Position numbers and translations under genes: made by a program. Of a DNA stretch of 50,602 nucleotides, positions 44,178 to 50,602 are shown piece after piece. Origin of the DNA: Azospirillum sp. (GTDB taxonomy: Bacteria > Pseudomonadota > Alphaproteobacteria > Azospirillales > Azospirillaceae). Position 1 is the stretch's first letter. Every line of letters starts with the position of its first letter. The stretch is from assembly GCA_016124535.1 (NCBI GenBank), contig WGNK01000036.1, positions 1-50,602 of the forward strand. Reading direction: 5' to 3'. Under the pieces are notes generated by a model. That model saw only the letters and a program-made list of their open reading frames with translations. It did not search any database and was not told the origin of the DNA.

Positions 44178-44500
44178 AATAGTTTGCGATACTGTGCCGC
44201 GCCGATTCGGTATCAGTCGGCCTCCAATACAGTAAAACCAGCGCTCAATATTGCATCGGGCCGGCAAAGCTAACTTTGCGATTGCTTGGGCATAAGAGCA
44301 GTATAAGTCGAAGCAAGATAAAAATTTTTCTTGATCGGCCAGTCATCGTAGGGCTATAATCTACCGCCGTTGCCCATAATTTGAGCATAACGGTAGATTT
44401 TTCCCGCGGCCATGTTATCTCCTGAGTGATCGTGGTCTGCGGTTGAACCGGCGGCTTCTAGGGTCACCGATCCGGAAACGACATACGAGTAAAGAGACCT
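44178..44500. other. 323 A+T-richer bases before the NAGGN operon, with hairpins and a promoter
   Basis: A small hairpin GCAAAG/CTTTGC lies at 44264-44279 (after TetR). A strong sigma70-type promoter follows at 44331-44360. A further inverted repeat AATCTACCG (44358-44366) / CGGTAGATT (44391-44399) with a TTTTTC end overlaps the start of the transcript. No coding frame is convincing. Confidence 0.5.
44331..44360 (+). promoter_or_regulatory. Sigma70-type promoter for the NAGGN operon
   Basis: TTGATC (44331-44336) and a perfect TATAAT (44355-44360) are separated by 18 bases. The predicted start is near 44367, giving a leader of about 134 bases before the amidotransferase ATG at 44501. The leader begins with a sequence able to form a hairpin with a short T-run, which may attenuate transcription or sense osmotic conditions; that is inference. 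Confidence 0.6.
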
Positions 44501-46273
44501 ATGTGCGGAATTTGTGGTGAGGTCCGTTTCGACGGACGCAGTGTGCATCCGTCGACGATTGCGGCCATGACCGAGGTCATGACGCCCCGAGGCCCCGATG
44601 CCGGCGGGCAATTTCAACAGGGGCGCATCGGCCTTGGCCATCGCCGGCTGATGATCATCGATCTGTCGCAGGCGGCCCAGCAGCCGATGGTGGATGCCGA
44701 ACTGGGGCTGGCGATCGTTTTCAATGGCTGCATCTACAACTACAAGGAGTTACGCCAAAGCCTGAGCGCATTGGGCTATCGGTTCTTCTCCCACGGCGAT
44801 ACGGAGGTCTTGCTCAAGGCCTACCATGCCTGGGGCAGCCGGTTCGTCGAGCGGCTGCAGGGCATGTTCGCGCTGGCGATCTGGGAGCGCGATAGCGGCC
44901 GGGTGGTGCTGGCGCGCGATCGGCTGGGCATCAAGCCGCTCTACCTGGCCGAGGTGCCGGGGGGCTTGCGTTTTGCCTCGACCCTGCCGGCGCTGGTTGC
45001 CGGCGGCGAGGTCGATACCGCGATCGACCCGGTGGCCTTGCACCACTACATGAGCTTCCATGCCGTGGTGCCGGCACCCCACACTATCCTGAACGGTGTG
45101 CGCAAATTGCCGCCGGCGACCCTGCTGGTTCTGGAGCCCGACGGCAGCCGGCGCCAGGAGACTTACTGGACCTTGAGCTTCGGCGTCCGGCCCGAGGAAG
45201 CCGGCTGGAGCGGGCGCGACTGGCAGGACGCCGTACTCGCGGCACTTCGCCTGTCGGTCGAGCGCCGCCTGGTCGCCGATGTCCCGGTCGGCGTGCTGCT
45301 CTCGGGCGGGCTTGACAGCTCGCTGGTGGTCGGCCTGCTTGCCGAGGCCGGCCAGCAGGGCCTGAAGACCTTCTCGATCGGCTTCGAGACCGTCGGCAAC
45401 GAGCGGGGCGACGAATTCCAGTATTCCGACCTGATCGCCCGTCACTACGGCACCGACCACAACAAGATTTTCGTCGATAGCCGGCGCGCCCTGCCGGCCC
45501 TCGGCGAGTGCGTCAAGGCGATGTCGGAACCGATGGTCAGCCACGACGCGATCGGCTTCTACCTGTTGTCGCAGGAGGTGTCGCGCCAGATCCGGGTGGT
45601 CCAGAGCGGGCAGGGCGCGGACGAGATTTTCGGCGGCTACCACTGGTACCCGCCGATGCTGGAATCACGCGACCCGGTCGCCGACTACGCCCGGGTGTTC
45701 TGCGACCGCGACCATGCCGAGATGGCCGAAGTCCTGGACCCGGCGGTTCTCGGCGGCGACCATAGCCGGGAGTTCGTCGCCGCGGCCTTCGCGATGCCCG
45801 GTGCCGAGCGGCCGATCGACCAGGCGCTGCGGCTCGACACCACGGTGATGCTGGTCGATGACCCGGTCAAACGGGTGGACAACATGACCATGGCCTGGGG
45901 CCTGGAGGCGCGGGTGCCGTTTCTCGATCACGAGCTGGTCGAACTGGCGGCCAGGGTGCCGGCCGAGCACAAGATCCGCGACGGCGGCAAATACGTCCTG
46001 AAGCAGGCCGGCCGCCAAGTGGTGCCTGCCGAGGTGATCGACCGGCCCAAGGGCTATTTCCCGGTGCCGGCGCTGAAATACCTCCAGGGTCCCTATCTCG
46101 ACCTGGTCACCGACATTCTGAACCAGCCGGCGGCCCGGCAGCGCGGGCTGTTCCGCCGGGACTACGTCGATCGCCTGCTGAAGGCGCCCGAGGCGCACAT
46201 CACGCCGTTGCGCGGCTCCAAGCTGTGGCAGATCGCCTTGCTCGAATATTGGCTGCAGAGCCACGCCCTGTGA
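44501..46273 (+). CDS. N-acetylglutaminylglutamine amidotransferase (asparagine-synthetase-like)
   Basis: A 590-residue two-domain enzyme. The N-terminal glutamine amidotransferase starts MCGICGEVRFDG with nucleophile Cys2, and has TPRGPDAGG, LGHRRLMIIDLS and VFNGCIYNYKELR. The synthetase domain has the PP-loop VGVLLSGGLDSSLVVGLLAE and later QSGQGADEIFGGYHWYP, DNMTMAWGLEARVPFLDHEL. This is the TIGR03104-type protein paired with an NAGGN synthetase directly downstream. Together they make N-acetylglutaminylglutamine amide, an osmoprotectant dipeptide: the amidotransferase adds the terminal amide. A short AGAG site lies before the ATG. Confidence 0.93.
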   Translation: MCGICGEVRFDGRSVHPSTIAAMTEVMTPRGPDAGGQFQQGRIGLGHRRLMIIDLSQAAQQPMVDAELGLAIVFNGCIYNYKELRQSLSALGYRFFSHGDTEVLLKAYHAWGSRFVERLQGMFALAIWERDSGRVVLARDRLGIKPLYLAEVPGGLRFASTLPALVAGGEVDTAIDPVALHHYMSFHAVVPAPHTILNGVRKLPPATLLVLEPDGSRRQETYWTLSFGVRPEEAGWSGRDWQDAVLAALRLSVERRLVADVPVGVLLSGGLDSSLVVGLLAEAGQQGLKTFSIGFETVGNERGDEFQYSDLIARHYGTDHNKIFVDSRRALPALGECVKAMSEPMVSHDAIGFYLLSQEVSRQIRVVQSGQGADEIFGGYHWYPPMLESRDPVADYARVFCDRDHAEMAEVLDPAVLGGDHSREFVAAAFAMPGAERPIDQALRLDTTVMLVDDPVKRVDNMTMAWGLEARVPFLDHELVELAARVPAEHKIRDGGKYVLKQAGRQVVPAEVIDRPKGYFPVPALKYLQGPYLDLVTDILNQPAARQRGLFRRDYVDRLLKAPEAHITPLRGSKLWQIALLEYWLQSHAL

Positions 46274-46314
46274 TTTCCGACACCGACCGATAAATCCACC
46301 GAGGAGCTGCCGCC

Positions 46315-48066
46315 ATGGCGATCAGCGACAACCGACTCCGACACCGTCTGGAGCGGCGGCAATCGCCGTCCCTGCAGGCCTGGCGCGGTCAAATTCCCCA
46401 AGCCCCGGCGAAGACCGGACTGCCCAATCCGGACGCCGCAGTGGATTGCGGCTGGGGGCGGCTGATCTTTGCCCACACCTTCAGCGATCTGGCATCGCTC
46501 GCCGACACCATGCGGCAGGAGGAGCCGGGCCGGCGCGACATCGCGTTCTACCTGCAGGATCCGCACATCGTGCTGTCGATGGCGCCGCAGGAACTGTTCC
46601 TCGACCCCTCCCACACCTACCGGCTGTGGCTCAGCGGCTACCGGCAGGGGCGGCAGCGGCCGAGCGGCTTTACTGTGCGTCGGCTCAACACCCTGGAAGA
46701 TGCCGAGGCGGTCGACCGCATCTACGCCTCGCGCCGCATGGTCCGGCCCGAGCCGCCGTTCTTCATCGACCAGCACAACAGCCGGGTGCTGACCTATTAC
46801 CTGGCGGTGGATCTGGCCAGCGATCGGGTGATCGGGGCGGTCACCGGCGTCGACCATGTCCACGCCTTCAACGATCCGGAGAACGGCTCGTCGCTGTGGT
46901 GTCTGGCGGTGGACCCCCAGGCCAGCTATCCCGGCATCGGCGAGGCGATGGTGCGGGTGCTGGCCGAGCATTTCAAGGCGCGGGGACGCGCCTTCATGGA
47001 CCTGTCGGTGCTCCACGACAACGGCAACGCGATCGCGCTTTACGAGAAGCTGGGCTTTCAGCGGGTGCCGGTCTTCGCGCTGAAGACCAAGAACCCGATC
47101 AACGAGACCCTGTTCACCGGCCCGCCGCTCACCGAGCGGCTCAACCCCTATGCCATGATCATCATCAACGAGGCGCGCCGGCGCGGCATCGGGGTCGAGG
47201 TGCTGGACGCCGAGGCGGGCTATTTCGCGCTCCAGCACGGCGGCCGCGCGGTGGTGTGTCGGGAAAGCCTGTCGGAACTGACCACCGCGGTGGCGATGAG
47301 CCGCTGCGACGACAAGGCGGTGACCCGCCGGGTGCTCTATAAGGCCGGGCTCAAAGTGCCGGCGCAGCGCTTCGCCGGCTCGCCCGAGGACAACGCCGAC
47401 TTCCTGGCCGAACACGCCGCCCTGGTGGTCAAGCCGGGCCGCGGCGAGCAGGGCCGCGGCGTCTGCGTCGACCTGCGCACGGCCCAAGAGGTCGAAACCG
47501 CGATCGCCGAGGCCAAACGCTTCGACGAAACCGTTCTGCTGGAACAGTTCTGCTCCGGCCGTGACCTGCGGATCATCGTGATCGACTTCAAGGTGGTCGC
47601 CTGTGCCGTGCGCCAGCCGGCCGAGATCATCGGCACCGGCCGTCACAGCGTGCGCGAACTGATCGAAGCGCAAAGCCGGCGGCGGGCGGCGGCAACCGGC
47701 GGCGAGAGCCGGATTCCGATGGATGGCGAGACCGCGCGCTGCCTGGCCGCGGCCGGCAAGAGCTTCGACGACGTGCTGGCCGAGGGCGAGGTGCTGGCGG
47801 TGCGCAAGACCGCCAACCTCCACACCGGCGGCACCATCCACGATGTCACCGACCGGGTTCACCGCGCGATCATCGACGCCGCGATCGAGGGCGCCAAGGC
47901 GCTCGACATTCCGGTGGTCGGCTTCGATTTCCTGGTGCCGCAGCTGGACCAGCCCGACTACGTGATCATCGAAGCCAACGAGCGGCCGGGGCTGGCCAAT
48001 CACGAGCCCCAGCCGACCGCGGCGCGCTTCGTGGATCTGCTGTTTCCATCGACCGTGCTGGGCTAG
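46315..48066 (+). CDS. N-acetylglutaminylglutamine synthetase (GNAT + ATP-grasp)
   Basis: A 583-residue fusion. The N-terminal half is a GNAT acetyltransferase: SSLWCLAVDPQASYPGIGEA, DLSVLHDNGNAIALYEKLGF. The C-terminal half (about 290-583) is an ATP-grasp ligase: SRCDDKAVTRRVLYKAGLKV, ALVVKPGRGEQGRGVCVDLR, LEQFCSGRDLRIIVIDFKVV and VIIEANERPGLANHE with metal-binding Glu and Asn. It acetylates glutamine and joins it to a second glutamine (TIGR03103 type). The gene is 41 bases after the amidotransferase, with GAGGAG before the ATG. NAGGN operons often include an M42 peptidase, which is not found here. Confidence 0.93.
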   Translation: MAISDNRLRHRLERRQSPSLQAWRGQIPQAPAKTGLPNPDAAVDCGWGRLIFAHTFSDLASLADTMRQEEPGRRDIAFYLQDPHIVLSMAPQELFLDPSHTYRLWLSGYRQGRQRPSGFTVRRLNTLEDAEAVDRIYASRRMVRPEPPFFIDQHNSRVLTYYLAVDLASDRVIGAVTGVDHVHAFNDPENGSSLWCLAVDPQASYPGIGEAMVRVLAEHFKARGRAFMDLSVLHDNGNAIALYEKLGFQRVPVFALKTKNPINETLFTGPPLTERLNPYAMIIINEARRRGIGVEVLDAEAGYFALQHGGRAVVCRESLSELTTAVAMSRCDDKAVTRRVLYKAGLKVPAQRFAGSPEDNADFLAEHAALVVKPGRGEQGRGVCVDLRTAQEVETAIAEAKRFDETVLLEQFCSGRDLRIIVIDFKVVACAVRQPAEIIGTGRHSVRELIEAQSRRRAAATGGESRIPMDGETARCLAAAGKSFDDVLAEGEVLAVRKTANLHTGGTIHDVTDRVHRAIIDAAIEGAKALDIPVVGFDFLVPQLDQPDYVIIEANERPGLANHEPQPTAARFVDLLFPSTVLG

Positions 48067-48091
48067 CCCCCCGGTCACCCACTGCTGCAAG

Positions 48092-48139
48092 CCGGGCATG
48101 AGACCGGGCATGAGACCGGGCATGAGACCGGGCATGAGA
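48092..48139. repeat. Four tandem copies of a 12-base repeat
   Basis: CCGGGCATGAGA is repeated four times without gaps or mismatches, ending just before a palindromic stem-loop. It follows the NAGGN operon stop by 25 bases. It appears to be a slippage-type tandem array. Confidence 0.95.
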
Positions 48140-48140
48140 C

Positions 48141-48166
48141 AAGGGGGAGGCCATGGCCTCCCCCTT
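48141..48166. terminator. Perfect 26-base palindrome after the NAGGN operon
   Basis: AAGGGGGAGGCC (48141-48152) is followed by its exact complement to 48166, so the whole 26 bases form a self-complementary palindrome with no unpaired loop required. It is the likely transcription end for the operon, in either direction. Only GGACCCCC follows, so there is no T-run. From here to 48363 I see nothing else; A+T rises from about 48270. Confidence 0.65.
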
Positions 48167-48363
48167 GGACCCCCTCACGACTTTGGCGGCGTGTCTGTCA
48201 ATTGATGCCGGACATCATCGGCGAGAGGAAGACAACGCCTCGCGGCCGAAACCACGGAAAGCCGCGACTCGAGGTGTCAGAAAGGTTCGGTTTTGAGACA
48301 CCGAAGTAAGCCGCTGGTAAAGTATACAGACCTAAACTTCTTCAGTTATTTCAGTCGCGTCAG

Positions 48364-49392
48364 CTATTTAATTCTTTCATGTAAGCGATGAAAAACCCCA
48401 TTAAGCTCCAATCTTCCCTTTGATTGAGTAAATAAATCCCCTGTTTCTACAACATTCTCCGCTGGGCAGCTACCTGCCAACGTAGAGCGCCGAATCATAT
48501 CAACGTTCTGATTGTTGATGTTGGATTGGCACAATCTTCCTAAAGGAAGGGTGCCGTCAGAGGCACTGGTCGTGGCAAGACGAGAACAACCATACAGATA
48601 CCCATCCGGATCAACCGTAATACTTTTTTCTCCTGCATAACAGGGTCTGAAAACATTACCCTGCCAAATATCCGTTAAAAAGGAAAGTCCTGGACCATAT
48701 CCACCAGATCTGTATCGTTTCCAAAGTCTAAACAATCCATCTTCAAGAGCACACAACGATTCTGCACTCCAGTTTTCGCTTGTTACAGGCCCCATTAGCC
48801 AGTTTTTAATACCTACTTTTCCGAGCGCCTCGTAAGTATTATCAAAATCGTAATATGCCAGTGGCACTAAGCTTGTGCGGGCTGATACATGAACGCCATG
48901 ATCAATGAGCTTAACAATATTTTTCATAATAATATTATACGTTTTTCTACCGTTAATTGTCTTTCTGTTATAGTCGTGACTGCCTTCCGTCAGGTCAAGA
49001 CTACACAAAACGGAAATTTTCTGGTGATTGAAGAACGACGCTGCACCCGTTGGCAAAATGGTGCCGTTTGTGGTTACAGAAATCCCAAGAGATTCATCAT
49101 CTACAAATTTTGACCGAGCGTATTCCGTCAACGCCTTTAATGTTTCCCAATTTAAAAGCGGTTCACCACCGAAGAAAACCAAGCGGCGTCGGAACAATTC
49201 TCTTTCTGGAAAGAATCTATCGAGAGCTTTCCTCCCAATTTCACTAGTCATCAATTTCTTTATTTGAGTTCTATCGCCTTCGAAACAATATCGGCACCGC
49301 AAATTACAGTGACTATTCAATATAAGCTCTAGATTTACAATCTTTCCACGAGTAATCCTTTCGGATAATAGACTTAATAAATCTTGCATCAT
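48364..49392 (-). CDS. Radical SAM protein with twitch/half-SPASM C-terminal domain, probable peptide-modifying enzyme
   Basis: A 342-residue radical SAM enzyme. The cluster cysteines are Cys29, Cys33 and Cys36 in SHCNLRCRYCFEGD, followed by RLVFFGGEPLLNWE (the GGE SAM-binding motif) and SVTTNGTILP. The C-terminal part has C-x12-G-x4-C from Cys251 to Cys269 (CYAGEKSITVDPDGYLYGC), as in SPASM/twitch domains, plus Cys288 and Cys309. The second half of a full SPASM motif is missing, so one auxiliary cluster is likely. Such enzymes typically modify small ribosomal peptides. A short Cys-ended peptide gene lies 31 bases upstream on the same strand. G+C is far lower than in the chromosome around it, pointing to transfer. 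Confidence 0.85.
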   Translation of the reverse strand: MMQDLLSLLSERITRGKIVNLELILNSHCNLRCRYCFEGDRTQIKKLMTSEIGRKALDRFFPERELFRRRLVFFGGEPLLNWETLKALTEYARSKFVDDESLGISVTTNGTILPTGAASFFNHQKISVLCSLDLTEGSHDYNRKTINGRKTYNIIMKNIVKLIDHGVHVSARTSLVPLAYYDFDNTYEALGKVGIKNWLMGPVTSENWSAESLCALEDGLFRLWKRYRSGGYGPGLSFLTDIWQGNVFRPCYAGEKSITVDPDGYLYGCSRLATTSASDGTLPLGRLCQSNINNQNVDMIRRSTLAGSCPAENVVETGDLFTQSKGRLELNGVFHRLHERIK

Positions 49393-49423
49393 GAATCATG
49401 CATCCTGGTATCAATGTTTCGTG

Positions 49424-49717
49424 TCAGCTCTCACGAAACTCTGCGCATGCACAATTTGGGTCAGCGCCGCTACACTTCATCAAAGTCTGAGTAGCAATAT
49501 GGGCTGCCACCATTCGAGAAAGATGATCAAGTTGAGCTATGCTTACCATTCGTTTAGTCACAGCATCTGCCAACTCTGCGACATCACTATTACCAAGTTT
49601 GCCGTTAACTCTTCCAGAATTTTCTATCTCTTTCTGGAAGTGATTTGCAACGCGATTTGCTAGCCAATCCAAATCGCCTTCCTGAAGACCGAGCTTCGTT
49701 AAGATGTCTTCGCTCAC
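49424..49717 (-). CDS. Candidate RiPP precursor peptide, 97 residues, Cys-rich C-terminus
   Basis: From GTG 49717 (AAGGGG eight bases before) the frame encodes MSEDILTKLGLQEGDLDWLA, a helical, acidic leader-like part, and ends LMKCSGADPNCACAEFRES with Cys82, Cys89 and Cys91 in the last 16 residues. An ATG at 49768 would add 17 residues but has no ribosome site. Gene order, spacing (31 bases), shared strand and shared low G+C with the radical SAM gene suggest that this is its substrate: the leader is recognised and the C-terminal Cys-containing part is modified, for instance with thioether links. I do not recognise the family. A small regulatory protein is an alternative. Confidence 0.65.
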   Translation of the reverse strand: MSEDILTKLGLQEGDLDWLANRVANHFQKEIENSGRVNGKLGNSDVAELADAVTKRMVSIAQLDHLSRMVAAHIATQTLMKCSGADPNCACAEFRES

Positions 49718-49768
49718 AGTGGCGCCCCTTTTCAAGCCAATGGACGATCGTACACAGGTAATTGCCAT

Positions 49769-49980
49769 TACGAGGAGCTGTTGCCATTAGAATTCATACT
49801 GATGCGGCTATATAGCGCAGCTAAGCCCGCCGATGGAAAAGATGTGGCCAACGTCCAATGGTGATGACCAATGCGGACCTACTCGTGAATAAAGCACAAC
49901 TACCCGAATAGGCTAGGCCAGAAATCGAGAAAATAGAAGCGCCACTTGTTCCGGTATGGGCCGATGAAGCAAAGTGTTAC
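49769..49980. other. 212 bases between the peptide gene and the serine recombinase
   Basis: A+T-richer DNA without a convincing coding frame. It should include the promoter for the peptide/radical SAM pair on the minus strand; CTATATAG near 49807-49814 could give a -10, but a matching -35 is not clear. The recombinase stop is at its right edge, so read-through from the recombinase gene is also possible. Confidence 0.4.
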
Positions 49981-50602
49981 TTACGGAGGTGATGCCCTGA
50001 GTCTTGAAATCGTCGCCCCGCTGACGTTGTAGCTGCGTCCAATCTCGGCAAGAGTTTCCTCGCGCGCCTCGCGCCGCCGGATCGCCTCGGCCTTCTGGTG
50101 GTCGGTCAGCTTAAAGGGACGGCCAAGACTCTTGCCCTGCGCCTTGGCGCGGCGGCGGCCTTCGCCGGTGCGGGCGCGGATCAAGTCGCGCTCAAACTCG
50201 GCCAGGCCGCCAAGCACGGTCAGCATCAAGCGCCCGTGTGCCGTGGTCGTGTCGGCCCATGCGTCGGCGAGGGAGCGGAAACCCGCCCCCTTGTCGGTCA
50301 CGGCTTTGAGGGTGTGCAACAGGTCGAGGGTCGAGCGGGCCAGCCGGTCGAGTCGCGTCACCTTCGCCCCGTCACCGGCGGCAAGCTGGTCGAGGACACG
50401 GCGAAGCTGGGCGCGGTCGGTCTTCGCGCCGCTCGCCACTTCCTGAAACACCTTGGCGGCACCGGCGGCGGTCAAGGCGGCAATCTGCGCTTCGACGCTC
50501 TGGCCGTCCGTCGATACCCGTGCATAGCCGTAAACTGTCCGCAGGCTTGCAAGCAGAGAATCTGGCTTTCCGGCAGTAACGACCTCGCCGCGACGAGCCG
50601 CC
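49981..50602 (-). CDS. Serine recombinase/resolvase (Tn3-resolvase family), 5' end outside the window
   Basis: At least 207 residues on the minus strand. The catalytic serine is in VYGYARVSTDGQSVEAQIAA (codons near 50500-50545); further resolvase motifs are KVTRLDRLARSTLDLLHTL, LMLTVLGGLAEFERDLIRAR and TGEGRRRAKAQGKSLGRPFK. It ends with a HTH helix, LAEIGRSYNVSGATISRL. The N-terminus normally begins just before YGYARVS, but here the frame stays open further upstream (about 22 codons reading VVTAGKPDSLLASLRT and more) to the window edge with no start codon in sight. The gene may start outside or be fused to something upstream. G+C is high, unlike the radical SAM genes beside it. Confidence 0.88.
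   Translation of the reverse strand, partial: AARRGEVVTAGKPDSLLASLRTVYGYARVSTDGQSVEAQIAALTAAGAAKVFQEVASGAKTDRAQLRRVLDQLAAGDGAKVTRLDRLARSTLDLLHTLKAVTDKGAGFRSLADAWADTTTAHGRLMLTVLGGLAEFERDLIRARTGEGRRRAKAQGKSLGRPFKLTDHQKAEAIRRREAREETLAEIGRSYNVSGATISRLRASPP

Noticed and set aside
46162..48135. 657-codon minus-strand frame over the NAGGN synthetase, starting in the 12-base repeats
   Set aside because: Starts with translated tandem repeats (MPGL units) and is antisense to a clear GNAT/ATP-grasp protein.
48092..48139. CRISPR-like repeats
   Set aside because: Units are 12 bases and directly adjoin each other with no spacers; there are no cas genes.
49391..49663. 90-codon plus-strand frame opposite the peptide gene
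   Set aside because: No ribosome site and antisense to the better supported minus-strand gene; Cys and Ser richness follows from the antisense of the other frame.

Overview
The window is high-GC DNA from an alphaproteobacterium, most likely Rhodospirillales-like. The pointers are ctrA divergent from fliI-fliJ, a ChrR-type ECF sigma pair, an Aap-type amino-acid transporter, a phasin-like protein, an NAGGN osmolyte operon and a GH17-GT2 beta-glucan synthase. I cannot name the genus from sequence alone.

Layout. Bases 1-906 are a mobile-DNA scar: an IS3-family element runs off the left edge, has cut a ParB-like gene, and a tRNA-Gly(GCC) follows. Bases 1250-11883 are metabolic and transport genes: pccB, an acid-ceramidase-like Ntn hydrolase, a GNAT enzyme, aapP-M-Q, a frameshifted retropepsin-like gene, aapJ, a Cys/Met-metabolism lyase and hisI. 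Bases 11933-12207 hold the strongest unexplained signal: two tandem units, each a perfect FNR/FixK-type box, a spaced -10, a near-identical predicted RNA 5' end with a CCUCCC motif, and an intrinsic terminator. I read these as twin anaerobically controlled small RNAs. Bases 12207-17157 carry an S24 repressor with operator-like palindromes and a partial podovirus-type morphogenesis cassette whose portal gene is frameshifted.

Bases 17392-29722 are housekeeping and regulatory genes: hemerythrin, csaA, rlmN, an IalB-like protein, the ECF sigma/ChrR pair, a SPOUT methyltransferase, asparaginase II, a quinone oxidoreductase, a DUF805 protein, ctrA, fliI-fliJ, two TIGR0428x glycosyltransferase-like proteins and a HIT protein. 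Bases 30222-41822 hold the GH17-GT2 synthase, a receiver protein, a lipoprotein, ispH, a GST, a phasin-like protein, tam, DUF547, a histidine kinase and an SPFH protein. Bases 41915-44177 are an AbfD-like flavoprotein lacking key iron-sulfur and catalytic residues, divergent from a TetR regulator across a perfect palindrome. Bases 44331-48066 are the two-gene NAGGN operon with its own promoter.

From about 48270 the base composition becomes much richer in A+T. This island carries a short cysteine-ended peptide gene followed by a radical SAM/twitch protein, which looks like a RiPP precursor and its maturase, next to a serine recombinase that runs off the right edge. The two best candidates for undescribed biology are the twin FNR-box small RNAs and the radical SAM/peptide pair.
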